DNA of 64,000 nt. Source: Flavobacteriaceae bacterium. Lineage in GTDB: Bacteria; Bacteroidota; Bacteroidia; Flavobacteriales; Weeksellaceae. The stretch is from the NCBI GenBank assembly GCA_031273305.1, contig JAISSC010000225.1, positions 1 to 64,000 on the forward strand. The letters are read 5' to 3'. Positions 33,676-42,999 of this stretch are shown here, piece by piece. The notes under the pieces were generated by a model that was not told the origin of the DNA, did not search any database, and saw only the letters and a list, made by a program, of their open reading frames with translations. The first letter of the stretch is position 1, and the number at the start of each line of letters is the position of its first letter. A program made the translations under genes and the position numbers.

Positions 33676-34434
33676 GTGTTAAAAAAGCGGATAATTCCCT
33701 GTCTGGACATTAAAAACGGACGCACCGTGAAAGGGGTGAACTTTATAGAACTGATTGATGCGGGAGACCCGGTAGAATTAGCTAAAGCCTACGTACAACA
33801 AGGTGCTGATGAACTGGTATTTTTGGATATTACCGCTACCATTGAAAATCGTTCTACTTTATTGCATCTGGTGGAGAGAATTGCCCATGAGATCAATATT
33901 CCGTTTACCGTAGGAGGAGGAATTAACTCTGTAAATGATGTTTCCGCCCTTATTAAAGCGGGAGCAGATAAAGTAAGTGTTAATTCTTCAGCCGTTAAAC
34001 GACCTGAGTTGGTCTCTGAAATAGCCGGACAATTCGGGAGCCAATGCACGGTAGTAGCCATTGACACAAAGAAAGAACAAGACGGGTGGAAGGTTTATAC
34101 GCACGGAGGGCGCACCCCTACCCCCATATTTACCCTTGCATGGGCGAAACAAGTGGAAGAACTGGGCGCAGGAGAGATTTTGCTCACTTCCATGAATAAT
34201 GACGGTACTAAGAATGGTTTTGCTCTGGATATTACGAATGAAGTTGCCCAATTGGTAAACATTCCGGTGATTGCCTCCGGAGGAGCAGGAACCAAAGAGC
34301 ATTTCCTTGATGTATTTTCCCAAACCAAAGCCTCTGCCGCACTGGCTGCAAGTATCTTTCATTTTAATGAGATCCCTGTCCCTAAACTTAAACAATATTT
34401 AGCTAACCAAAACATACCCACACGATGGAAATAA
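33676..34434 (+). CDS. hisF: imidazole glycerol phosphate synthase, cyclase subunit
   Basis: HisF closes the imidazole ring using ammonia from HisH and releases AICAR. It starts with GTG 33676, giving MLKKRIIPCLDIKNGRTVKG with the catalytic Asp 11; the second catalytic Asp is in LLTSMNNDGTKNGF. VGGGINSV and ASGGAGT are the phosphate sites. The 252-residue length is standard. The 115-base gap before it is AT-rich with no gene seen, and its end overlaps hisIE by 10 bases. Confidence 0.96.
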   Translation: MLKKRIIPCLDIKNGRTVKGVNFIELIDAGDPVELAKAYVQQGADELVFLDITATIENRSTLLHLVERIAHEINIPFTVGGGINSVNDVSALIKAGADKVSVNSSAVKRPELVSEIAGQFGSQCTVVAIDTKKEQDGWKVYTHGGRTPTPIFTLAWAKQVEELGAGEILLTSMNNDGTKNGFALDITNEVAQLVNIPVIASGGAGTKEHFLDVFSQTKASAALAASIFHFNEIPVPKLKQYLANQNIPTRWK

Positions 34435-35015
34435 ATTTTGATAAAGATAGCGGATTAGTCCCTGTGATTATTCAAAACATCTTGAATAAACAGGTTTTAA
34501 TGCTGGGCTACATGAATCGGGAAGCAGTTGAAAAAACTCAAAAAGACGGAAAGGTCACCTTTTTCAGCCGGAGCAAAAACCGCTTATGGACGAAAGGGGA
34601 AACCTCAGGGAATTACCTTTGGGTAAAGGAAATACGCATTGATTGCGATGCTGATACTCTGCTAATAAAAGTGATTCCCGAAGGAATCACCTGCCATACG
34701 GGAAGTTATTCATGCTTCGGAGAAAAAGAAACTCAGGGATTTTTATATGATTTACAGGAGGTTATCAGCCAGCGTATTGATAAAAAAACGGATAATTCTT
34801 ATACGTACAAATTATATCGAAAGGGCATAAATAAAATAGCGCAAAAAGTAGGAGAAGAAGCCGTAGAATTGGTTATCGAAGCTAAAGACAACGATGAGGA
34901 TCTGTTTAAAAATGAAGCTGCCGATCTGCTTTACCATTATCTTGTTTTGTTAAAAGCCAAAGGATTTAAATTGGAAGATGTAGAACGCATATTGGAGGAA
35001 AGGCAGATTAAATAA
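34425..35015 (+). CDS. hisI: bifunctional phosphoribosyl-AMP cyclohydrolase / phosphoribosyl-ATP pyrophosphatase
   Basis: HisIE performs steps 2 and 3 of the pathway. The N-terminal cyclohydrolase (about 1-105) has FFSRSKNRLWTKGETSGN, RIDCDADTLL and the zinc Cys pair in CHTGSYSCFG. The C-terminal pyrophosphohydrolase (about 108-196) has VGEEAVELVIEAKDND and NEAADLLYHYLVLL. The fusion is common in Bacteroidota. It overlaps hisF by 10 bases and ends the his operon. Confidence 0.96.
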   Translation: MEINFDKDSGLVPVIIQNILNKQVLMLGYMNREAVEKTQKDGKVTFFSRSKNRLWTKGETSGNYLWVKEIRIDCDADTLLIKVIPEGITCHTGSYSCFGEKETQGFLYDLQEVISQRIDKKTDNSYTYKLYRKGINKIAQKVGEEAVELVIEAKDNDEDLFKNEAADLLYHYLVLLKAKGFKLEDVERILEERQIK

Positions 35016-35155
35016 ATTGCGCACATTCTTGGTTTCATGCCTTATATTTTCTTATTTACCTTAAACCAGGATACCATAAATGCCTCTTTTTGAAAATTTA
35101 TATTTTTCTATCCTGCAAAAAATCACTAAAATTGTACTAAATTGTAATCCACCAT

Positions 35156-37603
35156 ATGAAAGTAGTAAAATTCGGAGGAACTTCCGTAGGTTCGAGCCAG
35201 AGTATTCGTTGCATATTGGACATTCTGCAACAGAAATATTCCTCAGGAGAAAAATTCATTGTTGTTTCATCAGCCATGAGCGGAATCACGAATCTTTTAA
35301 CGGATTTAGCTCAAACGGCGTCTAAAGGCAATGATTTTAAATCCGGGCTTACGGAAATTGAACAAAAACATTTTACTGTTATCAGGGAAATGATAGAGGT
35401 GAAAAATCAAAATCCGGTTTTTACACAAATCAGAATATATATCAACGAGATAGAGGACTTACTTCAGGGCGTTTACAGCTTACGTGAACTAAGTGCTCAA
35501 AGCAAAGATTTTATCTTAAGCTATGGAGAAAAATGCTCGACTTTCTTAATAAGCCGAATTGCAAAACAATATTTCCCCGAAAGTATTTTTGTTGATGCCT
35601 CAGACCTGATAAAAACAGACAGCAATTTCGGAAACGCTAAAGTGGACATTCCGAGAACGGAGAAACTTATCCGGGAGTTTACGGATTCCCACAAAGATAA
35701 TATACTTTTCATAACCGGGTTTATCGCCTCAAACGATGACAATCGGATAACCACATTGGGAAGAGGAGGAAGCGATTATACAGCAGCCCTCTTCGGAGCA
35801 GCAATAGACGCCGAAGAAATAGAATTATGGTCGGACGTTGACGGAATGTTAACCGCAGACCCCAAAATAGTAAAAAAAGCATTCTCTTTATCGGAGCTTT
35901 CCTATACTGAAGCAATGGAACTTTCCTATTTCGGAGCCAAAGTAATATATCCTCCGGCAATGATTCCTGCTTTCAGGAAAAAAATCCCTATCCTTCTTCG
36001 TAATACTTTCAATCTCGATTTCAAAGGCACACGGGTGCAGGAGAGCATAGAAAAGAATCCTTATCCCATACGGGGTATTTCTTCCATCCGTGAGATAAGC
36101 CTTATTAATATTACAGGAAGCGGTATGATAGGTAAGATTGGATTCAGCGGAAAACTTTTTTCCCTCTTAGCCCGTGAACAGATCAATGTAGTTTTAATTA
36201 CCCAATCTTCTTCCGAGCATAGCATCACTTTTGCTATCGAACCGAAAGACGTACCGAAAGCCAGAACCTTATTCCATACCGAATTTGAACTGGAACTGGA
36301 AACCAACAAGCTAAATCCGCCTACTATAGAAGAAAACTTGGCTGTATTAGCTATCGTAGGAGAAAATATGAAGCAAACACCGGGAATATCAGGCAAGCTC
36401 TTCCATGCACTAGGAAGAAACGGGATAAATATTCACGCAATCGCTCAGGGTTCTTCGGAATACAATATTTCGGTAATCATAAAACGAAAAAACATATCCA
36501 AAGCCCTGAATGCCGTACATGATGCTTTTTTCACGGAGTTAACCAAAACATTGCACGTTTTTAATGTAGGAACGGGAAACATAGGCTCTACTCTTTTTCG
36601 GCAAATACAAAAACAAAGTACTTTCCTTCGGGAGAATAACGATATTGAGGTAAAAATTGCAGGAATCAGTAATTCCAAAAAGATGATCATTGATGAAAAC
36701 GGTATCGATCTGGAGAATTGGAAAGATGCTTTAGATAATGGAGAAAACGTTGATTTAGAACAATTTGTACAAAAAATTAAATTACTGAATCTATCCAACT
36801 GCGTATTTATAGATAATACCGCCAGCCCGATTCCTCCCAAATTCTATAAAAGTCTTTTCGAGTCCAATATCTCTGTAGTCACCTGTAATAAAATAGCCAA
36901 TTCCTCATCTTATCAGGAATACAAAACCCTTAAAGACACTGCCCGAAGGCGCGGGGTCGATTTTTATTACGAAACCAACGTAGGAGCAGGATTGCCTATC
37001 ATACGGACATTGAAAGACCTCATGGCAAGCGGAGACCGTATCATAAAGATAGAAGCTATTTTGAGCGGAACTATTTCTTACATCTTCAATAACTTCAAAG
37101 GAGAGGCTTCTTTTTATGAGGTAGTGAAAAAAGCCCACGAATTAGGATATACCGAACCTGACCCGAGGGATGATCTAAGCGGGAAGGATTTTATGAGAAA
37201 GATGATGATTTTAGCCCGTGATGCCGGCTATCCGACAGAAGAAGAGGAGGTCAAATTAGGAGCCATTCTTCCTGATAATTGTATGAAAGCTCCTTCCGTA
37301 GAAGATTTCTATGAAGAACTCAAAAAATCTGATTCTTATTTTAATGATATAAAAGAACAGGCGGAAAAAGATAACAAGACTATCCGGTATATCGGGAAAT
37401 TGGAAGACGGAAAAGCCTCCATTAATTTGGAACTGGTAGACAGCTCTCATCCTTTTTACAACCTTTCCGGAAGTGATAATATCATATCTTTTACTACGGA
37501 AAGATACAAGTATAACCCTTTAGTCGTAAAAGGACCGGGAGCAGGAGCTGAGGTAACTGCTGCGGGGGTTTTTGCTGATTTAATCAATGTGGGGGCGGAT
37601 TAA
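35156..37603 (+). CDS. thrA: bifunctional aspartokinase I / homoserine dehydrogenase I
   Basis: ThrA phosphorylates aspartate and reduces aspartate semialdehyde to homoserine. The 815-residue fusion has the kinase at about 1-290 (VVKFGGTSVGSSQSI, TTLGRGGSDYTAALF, ELWSDVDGML), paired ACT regulatory domains at about 310-455 (INITGSGMIGKIGF, IHAIAQGSSEYNISVII), and the dehydrogenase at about 465-815 (FNVGTGNIGSTLFRQI, YYETNVGAGLPIIRTL, GYTEPDPRDDLSGKDFMRK). Feedback by threonine is expected from the family. It starts 140 bases after hisI; no threonine leader peptide was found in that gap. Confidence 0.97.
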   Translation: MKVVKFGGTSVGSSQSIRCILDILQQKYSSGEKFIVVSSAMSGITNLLTDLAQTASKGNDFKSGLTEIEQKHFTVIREMIEVKNQNPVFTQIRIYINEIEDLLQGVYSLRELSAQSKDFILSYGEKCSTFLISRIAKQYFPESIFVDASDLIKTDSNFGNAKVDIPRTEKLIREFTDSHKDNILFITGFIASNDDNRITTLGRGGSDYTAALFGAAIDAEEIELWSDVDGMLTADPKIVKKAFSLSELSYTEAMELSYFGAKVIYPPAMIPAFRKKIPILLRNTFNLDFKGTRVQESIEKNPYPIRGISSIREISLINITGSGMIGKIGFSGKLFSLLAREQINVVLITQSSSEHSITFAIEPKDVPKARTLFHTEFELELETNKLNPPTIEENLAVLAIVGENMKQTPGISGKLFHALGRNGINIHAIAQGSSEYNISVIIKRKNISKALNAVHDAFFTELTKTLHVFNVGTGNIGSTLFRQIQKQSTFLRENNDIEVKIAGISNSKKMIIDENGIDLENWKDALDNGENVDLEQFVQKIKLLNLSNCVFIDNTASPIPPKFYKSLFESNISVVTCNKIANSSSYQEYKTLKDTARRRGVDFYYETNVGAGLPIIRTLKDLMASGDRIIKIEAILSGTISYIFNNFKGEASFYEVVKKAHELGYTEPDPRDDLSGKDFMRKMMILARDAGYPTEEEEVKLGAILPDNCMKAPSVEDFYEELKKSDSYFNDIKEQAEKDNKTIRYIGKLEDGKASINLELVDSSHPFYNLSGSDNIISFTTERYKYNPLVVKGPGAGAEVTAAGVFADLINVGAD

Positions 37604-37661
37604 TCCTGATTTTATATCAATATGTTAAAATAATAATTTTATAGCCGAATTTTATGAAATG

Positions 37662-37692
37662 TTGATAATCAAGTATAATTAACTTAAATTTG
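37662..37692 (+). promoter_or_regulatory. promoter of thrBC
   Basis: TTG (37662-37664) is followed after 20 bases by TAAATTTG (37685-37692), a full -7 match, 31 bases before the thrB start. It suggests that thrBC can be transcribed apart from thrA. Confidence 0.6.
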
Positions 37693-37722
37693 CCGCTTGA
37701 AAGTTGAGATGTTTTTATTCCG

Positions 37723-38664
37723 ATGAAAGAAAAAGATACTGTACATGTTTTTGCCCCCGCAACTTCCGCAAATTTTATTTGTGGATACGATATTTTGGGA
37801 GTAGCATTGAATGAACCCGGAGATGAGGTAAGATTGAAACGAGTAGACAAACCGGGAGTGACTATTACCAAAATATCCGGAGACAACGGACTTTTACCCC
37901 TCGACCCCGACAAAAACACGGTGGGAGCCTGCGTGCAGATGATACTGCAACACCTGAAAAGGCATGATATAGGAATAGAAATAGAACTATATAAAAAAAT
38001 GCCCATCGGGAGCGGATTAGGCTCCAGTGCTGCCAGTACAATTGCAGGATTATTTGCCATCAACCGGTTGCTGGGAGAACCCCTGACCAAACAGGAATTA
38101 CTTCCTTTTGCCTTGAAAGGTGAAGAACTTGCCTGCGGGCACGGTCATGCCGACAACGTGGCTCCTTCCTTATTAGGAGGAATAACACTCATCCGAAGCT
38201 ACCACCCTTTGGAAGTTATTAATCTCCCTGTTCCTAAAGAATTATGTTGTTCCATTATTTTTCCTCATGTGGAAGTTCCTACACGGGCAGCAAGACAAAT
38301 TCTCAGAACCAAAGTGGAGTTGAAAAATGCCGTAACTCAATGGGGAAATATAGCCGGATTGGTAACAGGGCTTTTTTTAGAAGATTACGATCTAATCTCC
38401 AGAAGCCTTCAGGACGACCTGATAGAACCTACTCGTTCTATTTTGATTCCCGAATTTGATGCTATGAGACAAATTACCAAAGAATTCGGAGCATTAGGTT
38501 TCGGGATTTCGGGTTCCGGACCTTCCGTAGTTGCTTTTACTAAAGGACTGGAAAAGGCTAAAGAGATTACGAATATATTACAATCGTTTTTAAAAACTAA
38601 AAATATCGAAAGCAACGGATATTCTTCTTCCATAAATGCACATGGAGCTACGGAACTTCCTTAA
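37723..38664 (+). CDS. thrB: homoserine kinase
   Basis: ThrB phosphorylates homoserine at the expense of ATP. The 313-residue GHMP kinase starts VHVFAPATSANFICGYDILG, has the ATP-binding PIGSGLGSSAASTIAGLF stretch (about 90-107) and the C-terminal ALGFGISGSGPSVVAF. Length and motifs are normal. It lies 119 bases after thrA and 21 bases before thrC. Confidence 0.96.
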   Translation: MKEKDTVHVFAPATSANFICGYDILGVALNEPGDEVRLKRVDKPGVTITKISGDNGLLPLDPDKNTVGACVQMILQHLKRHDIGIEIELYKKMPIGSGLGSSAASTIAGLFAINRLLGEPLTKQELLPFALKGEELACGHGHADNVAPSLLGGITLIRSYHPLEVINLPVPKELCCSIIFPHVEVPTRAARQILRTKVELKNAVTQWGNIAGLVTGLFLEDYDLISRSLQDDLIEPTRSILIPEFDAMRQITKEFGALGFGISGSGPSVVAFTKGLEKAKEITNILQSFLKTKNIESNGYSSSINAHGATELP

Positions 38665-38685
38665 AATTAATCAGTAAACCATCCT

Positions 38686-39981
38686 ATGAACTTATACAGC
38701 ACCAATAACAAAAATCTCAGAGTATCTTTCAAAGAAGCTGTCTTTAACAGTTTTCCTGCGGATAAAGGGTTATATATGCCCGTTGAGATTCCCCAACTCC
38801 CGAAGGATTTCATTACCAATATAAAAAATTATTCTTTTCGGGAAATAGCATTGGAAGTGGCACAGTCTTTACTAGGTAAAGATATTCCTAAAAAAGACCT
38901 AAAAGAGATTATAAATGATGCCGTAAATTTTGATGCGCCTGTTGTTCCTTTAAATGATCATCTGGCTGTTCTGGAACTCTTTCATGGCCCTTCCCTCGCT
39001 TTCAAAGACTTTGGAGCGAGATTTATGAGCCGTGCTATGGCATATTTATCAGATGCTCAAGATAAGGTATTGGATATATTGGTAGCTACTTCCGGAGATA
39101 CAGGAGGAGCGGTAGCACTGGGCTTTTTAGGAGTAAAAGGTACGCGTGTCACTATTCTTTATCCTAAGGGGAAAGTAAGTAAAATACAGGAACAGCAGCT
39201 AACCACCAATGGACAAAACATACGGGCTATTGAGGTAGATGGTACTTTTGATGACTGTCAGGCATTGGTAAAAGAAGCATTCAACGACCCGGAACTAAAT
39301 GAAACACTGCGGTTAACTTCGGCTAATTCTATTAATATCTCCCGACTCATCCCACAGACTTTTTATTATTTTCATGCATATGCACAAGCTGTTAAAAACG
39401 AAAAAACTGAAATCGTTTTTTGCGTACCAAGTGGAAATTTCGGGAATATCGGAGCAGGATTACTAGCGTATAAGATGGGGCTGCCTGTTAAACATTTTAT
39501 CGCTGCCACCAATGTAAACGATACGGTTCCCCTTTTTCTAAAAAACGGAACTTACCTGCCTAAACCATCCGTACAAACTCTTTCAAACGCTATGGATGTA
39601 GGGAATCCGAGCAATTGGGTTCGTATTATGGATTTATTTGACCTCAACATTGAAGAAGTTCGTAAAACTATAACAGCTTACTCATTTACAGACCAAAACA
39701 CTCTGGAAGGGATAAAGGAATTATATAGAAAGTATAATTATATTGCCTGCCCTCATACGTCAGTTGCCTATCTGGCTGCTAAAGAATACAACCACCCTGA
39801 AGACTATACCATTTTCTTGTCCACTGCGCACCCTTGTAAGTTTATTGATGTATACCCGGAAGACTTGAAAACACAAATTGCAATTCCTGAACAGGTACAA
39901 CGACTGGATGATAAAAAAAGCCACGCACATCCTATAAAAAACAACTTTGAGGAGTTTAAAGATTTTTTATTGGGGAGTTAA
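38686..39981 (+). CDS. thrC: threonine synthase
   Basis: ThrC converts phosphohomoserine to threonine using PLP. The 431-residue length places it in the E. coli-like (short N-terminal) class. The PLP Lys is in HGPSLAFKDFGARFM (about 104-118), and the phosphate-binding loop is ATSGDTGGAVALGFLG. The C-terminal LSTAHPCKFIDVYPEDL is intact. It completes the aspartate-to-threonine branch together with thrA and thrB. Confidence 0.96.
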   Translation: MNLYSTNNKNLRVSFKEAVFNSFPADKGLYMPVEIPQLPKDFITNIKNYSFREIALEVAQSLLGKDIPKKDLKEIINDAVNFDAPVVPLNDHLAVLELFHGPSLAFKDFGARFMSRAMAYLSDAQDKVLDILVATSGDTGGAVALGFLGVKGTRVTILYPKGKVSKIQEQQLTTNGQNIRAIEVDGTFDDCQALVKEAFNDPELNETLRLTSANSINISRLIPQTFYYFHAYAQAVKNEKTEIVFCVPSGNFGNIGAGLLAYKMGLPVKHFIAATNVNDTVPLFLKNGTYLPKPSVQTLSNAMDVGNPSNWVRIMDLFDLNIEEVRKTITAYSFTDQNTLEGIKELYRKYNYIACPHTSVAYLAAKEYNHPEDYTIFLSTAHPCKFIDVYPEDLKTQIAIPEQVQRLDDKKSHAHPIKNNFEEFKDFLLGS

Positions 39982-40032
39982 GGTATAAACATCTTACAAA
40001 AAATTAGGAGTAATGGACAAAAAGGATGGAAA

Positions 40033-40177
40033 TCAGATTGTCATTATCAGTTCTTTTTTCACTAATTCCCAAGCTACAACATCATCATACTCAACTTATC
40101 ATATCTTGCTCAATTTGAGCGTAGCTTGGCCACGGAGCATTTTCTTTCCATTCTTCAATGTATCGTCTCGGAATCAT
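40033..40177 (-). pseudogene. collapsed abiEii toxin gene
   Basis: The ATG at 40177 overlaps the stop of the antitoxin gene (ATGA), the usual AbiE arrangement. Translation gives MIPRRYIEEWKENAPWPSYA followed by QIEQDMIS and a stop at 40091-40093; this is the typical N terminus of AbiEii nucleotidyltransferase toxins. In another frame the next bases read EYDDVVAWELVKKELIMTI and a stop, which looks like the C-terminal end of the same protein. Roughly 250-280 residues, including the active site, are missing. The toxin is therefore dead by internal deletion. Confidence 0.72.
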
Positions 40178-40980
40178 AAATCATTCTCTATTATCACATT
40201 AACATCTACTTTCCAGTCTTTGTCAATATTCCCCTGCTTAGGCGAAACTACGGATAACAAGATATTTTGAGTTGCTTTATCTTTTAAAGCTCGTTGTATA
40301 GACGTAGCCAAATCCTGCCTGTTGAATACTTTATCGTATAAATATCCCAATCGTTGTATAGATGAGATTTGAGGATATCCGGATGCTATTTTATACATTA
40401 CGGAAGGCTTTATTTCTTCGATAAGTTCTCCCAAAATTGGAACTATCCGGGAAATTCCACCTATTTTTCCATTGAAAGACATAAAATCCAATGCTGTAAG
40501 TTCCGGTCGCGAAACATTGAAATATCCGGCAGCAGAATTTTTCTTCACAATTCCATCTTGTTTCCATGCATTTCGGACAAGAAAATTTATCCGGGTATTA
40601 TTTTCAACGATAGCTCTCATCGGGCGTTGTACTATCACCTGATACTCCATTGGTTGCTGATGCGCTGCACCATACAACGACGCTGCGGTGTATAGACCCA
40701 GATAATAATCCCGCCTTAAATATTTCATTAAATCATCAATGTACAGAAAGATGGGGAGAGAGCCATTTTTTGCATATTCCGGAGGAAGTACCACATAAAA
40801 ATCTTTACGAATGATGGCAATCTTATTGGCTGCATGCAATCGGTATATCTTCCTGCGAATGGCTTGTTCGGAGGAATCAAACACCTGATTTAACTCTTTA
40901 AATGTAAAGGAAAACCGTCCTTTTGAACGTATTTTCAAAAGATAATCATCTACATATTCGTATTTCCTTGCTATTTCCAC
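40174..40980 (-). CDS. AbiEi-type antitoxin, orphan
   Basis: The 268-residue protein has an N-terminal winged-helix domain (about 1-60, FTFKELNQVFDSSEQAIRRK, then IYRLHAANKIAIIRKDFYVV) and the AbiEi core (LMKYLRRDYYLGLYTAASLY, RPELTALDFMSF). In type IV abortive-infection systems AbiEi represses its own operon and opposes the AbiEii toxin. Here the toxin is reduced to a fragment, so the antitoxin is an orphan, perhaps kept as a repressor or against related toxins elsewhere. A TACCTTTG -7 box lies upstream at 40998-41005. Confidence 0.85.
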   Translation of the reverse strand: MEIARKYEYVDDYLLKIRSKGRFSFTFKELNQVFDSSEQAIRRKIYRLHAANKIAIIRKDFYVVLPPEYAKNGSLPIFLYIDDLMKYLRRDYYLGLYTAASLYGAAHQQPMEYQVIVQRPMRAIVENNTRINFLVRNAWKQDGIVKKNSAAGYFNVSRPELTALDFMSFNGKIGGISRIVPILGELIEEIKPSVMYKIASGYPQISSIQRLGYLYDKVFNRQDLATSIQRALKDKATQNILLSVVSPKQGNIDKDWKVDVNVIIENDL

Positions 40981-40997
40981 TTCATAAATAATTCTCT

Positions 40998-41005
40998 CAA
41001 AGGTA
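40998..41005 (-). promoter_or_regulatory. -7 box of the AbiEi gene, TACCTTTG
   Basis: On the minus strand TACCTTTG matches TAnnTTTG, 18 bases upstream of the start codon. Confidence 0.45.
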
Positions 41006-41064
41006 CAAAATATGTCCGTAATTGCAAATAAATTATTTAATTCCGGATTCCGATTTTCCCGCCA

Positions 41065-41619
41065 TTACACAGTCATTATTTCCTTTTCCTTTTGTGCAAG
41101 ATGTTCTTCTGCAAGTTTTACATATTTATCCGTTAAAATCTGGACTCGTTCCTCTCCGGTTTTTTTCTGATCTTCAGACAGGCTGTCTATTTTTTTAATC
41201 TCCGCATTGGCTTCTTGTCTGGATTTCCGTATGCCTATCTTAGAATTTTCACATTCAACTTTGGCTTGTTTTACTAAATCTCTTCTTCTCTCTTCGGTCA
41301 ACGGAGGAATAGTAATAATAATAGTTTCTCCATTATTGTTGGGAGTAAGACCTAAATTAGCCTGAAAAATTGCCTTTTCAATAGCACCCAAAGTAGATTT
41401 TTCCCAGGGTTGAATACTTAACGTCATTCCATCCGGGACAGAAATATTGGCAACTTGGGATAAAGGAGTAGGTGATCCGTAATATTCCACCAAAATAGAT
41501 TGAAGCATCGCAGGATTAGCCCTGCCTGCGCGTATTTTATTAAAAGCACTTTCCAGATGTTTGATTGAAGATTCCATGCCTTCCTTAGTGGCATCAATGA
41601 TTAATTCTAATTCTTCCAT
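41065..41619 (-). CDS. frr: ribosome recycling factor
   Basis: RRF splits post-termination ribosomes with EF-G. The 184-residue protein has the coiled three-helix domain (MESSIKHLESAFNKIRAGRA, then NPAMLQSILVEYYGSPTPLS) and the conserved PPLTEERRRDLVKQAKVECE followed by KIGIRKSRQEANAEIKK. Length is standard. It follows pyrH by 45 bases, the usual neighbour, but a TATATTTG box between them suggests extra transcription. Confidence 0.96.
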   Translation of the reverse strand: MEELELIIDATKEGMESSIKHLESAFNKIRAGRANPAMLQSILVEYYGSPTPLSQVANISVPDGMTLSIQPWEKSTLGAIEKAIFQANLGLTPNNNGETIIITIPPLTEERRRDLVKQAKVECENSKIGIRKSRQEANAEIKKIDSLSEDQKKTGEERVQILTDKYVKLAEEHLAQKEKEIMTV

Positions 41620-41642
41620 AATTTTAAGATAACGTTGCCCTG

Positions 41643-41650
41643 CAAATATA
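41643..41650 (-). promoter_or_regulatory. -7 box of frr, TATATTTG
   Basis: On the minus strand TATATTTG lies 23 bases before the frr start, between pyrH and frr. Confidence 0.4.
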
Positions 41651-41664
41651 AAATTTTAATTATA

Positions 41665-42372
41665 CTAAATGGTAACTAAAGTTCCGACTTCTTTTCCCTC
41701 AACGATCTTTCTTAAATTACCCTCTTTGTTCATATCAAAAACAATGATAGGTATCTGATTTTCCTGACTTAGAGTAAAAGCCGTCATATCCATTATTTTC
41801 AATCCCTTTTTGTATACTTCTTCAAAAGAAATACTGTTGAATTTTATAGCATTTTTATCCTTTTCAGGGTCAGCATTATAAATACCATCAACACGGGTTC
41901 CTTTTAAGATAATTTCGGCGTTGATCTCAATGGCTTTTAAAGTAGCTGCCGTGTCGGTAGTGAAATACGGATTTCCGGTTCCGGCTCCGAATATTACTAC
42001 CCTGCCTTTTTCCAGATGACGCTCTGCTTTCCTTTTGATAAAAGGTTCTGCAACCTGTTCCATTCTGATGGATGTTTGCAAACGGGTCTTTACTCCAATT
42101 GCCTCTAAAGAACTTTGAAGAGCCATTCCGTTGATTACGGTCGCAAGCATTCCCATATAATCTCCCTGAACCCGGTCTATTCCCGTAGCCGCACCCGATA
42201 CTCCTCTGAAAATATTCCCTCCCCCGATTACGATGGCTACTTCCACACCCAGACTTACTATTTCCTTTATCTGTTGGGAATAATTTTGAAGAATAACCGA
42301 ATCAATTCCGTATTGTTGTCCGCCCATTAAGGCTTCGCCGCTAAGTTTTAAAAGTATTCTTTTATATTTCAT
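41665..42372 (-). CDS. pyrH: UMP kinase
   Basis: PyrH phosphorylates UMP to UDP with ATP. The 235-residue amino acid kinase fold protein starts YKRILLKLSGEALMGGQQYG and has VIGGGNIFRG (about 49-58), VIFGAGTGNPYFTTDTAATL (about 126-145) and TAFTLSQENQIPIIVFDM near the end. It is followed by frr, a conserved pair in many bacteria. A TATCTTTG box for this strand is found at 42503-42510. Confidence 0.96.
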   Translation of the reverse strand: MKYKRILLKLSGEALMGGQQYGIDSVILQNYSQQIKEIVSLGVEVAIVIGGGNIFRGVSGAATGIDRVQGDYMGMLATVINGMALQSSLEAIGVKTRLQTSIRMEQVAEPFIKRKAERHLEKGRVVIFGAGTGNPYFTTDTAATLKAIEINAEIILKGTRVDGIYNADPEKDKNAIKFNSISFEEVYKKGLKIMDMTAFTLSQENQIPIIVFDMNKEGNLRKIVEGKEVGTLVTI

Positions 42373-42502
42373 AATGTTACCTAAAAAGTATTATTAATGT
42401 GTTTTTTAATGAATAATCCGACAGAAATAAAGGCAAAAACCCAAATTCTCGCTTTGTACAAAGTAAAAATATAATCAACATCTATAACAAAATTCCTGTA
42501 CG

Positions 42503-42510
42503 CAAAGATA
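42503..42510 (-). promoter_or_regulatory. -7 box of pyrH, TATCTTTG
   Basis: On the minus strand TATCTTTG matches TAnnTTTG, about 130 bases upstream of pyrH, implying a long leader. Confidence 0.35.
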
Positions 42511-42603
42511 GTAATGATTTTCTAAAAAAGACAGATGTTAGTAACTATAATGCGAATCCGCAGACTCAACTAATGAATACAACACTTGGCTAAATTTTTT
42601 AGG

Positions 42604-42651
42604 ATTTGGGCGTGTCCCTGTCGGGTCGGGCTATCCGTGTAGGGACGTCCC
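42604..42651. repeat. dispersed repeat, copy at 42.6 kb
   Basis: This 48-base element (core GTCGGGCTATCCGTGTAGGG) is the reverse complement of 50215-50262 at 44 of 48 positions. It lies in the gene-free stretch 42373-42999, which also holds a second GGGACGTCC-rich segment at about 42730-42775 with GTGGGTGTCT words. No reading frame or RNA gene was recognised in the stretch. Confidence 0.75.
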
Positions 42652-42999
42652 TATGTGGGCGTACTTGTGGGCTTTCCACTACTATCCCTCACGCAAGATC
42701 ACTTCCATTGTCAGAGATCGTCCTATTACATCAGGCGTAGGGACGTCCTTACATGGGCGTCCTACTCAATGTGGGTGTCTCAGCCTATTTGTTGTTAATT
42801 TTTCTTGCATTTACTAACCGAGCCTACTTACTAACCGAGTTTTTTTATTATAAATTTGTTTAAAGTCTTGATATATCCTCAGGAATTGTCTATTTTTGAG
42901 CAGTTTTTTGTGCTTTACCTAAAGGAAATTCGGGAGATTTATAGCTCAATATTTTTCATCCGAAGTTATCGGCGAGGCAGTTTATACGTTTAGAATCAA

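Noticed and set aside
35016..35155. Possible threonine leader peptide before thrA
   Set aside because: The only nearby short frame (from 35080) has no run of Thr or Ile codons, and no terminator or antiterminator pair was seen.
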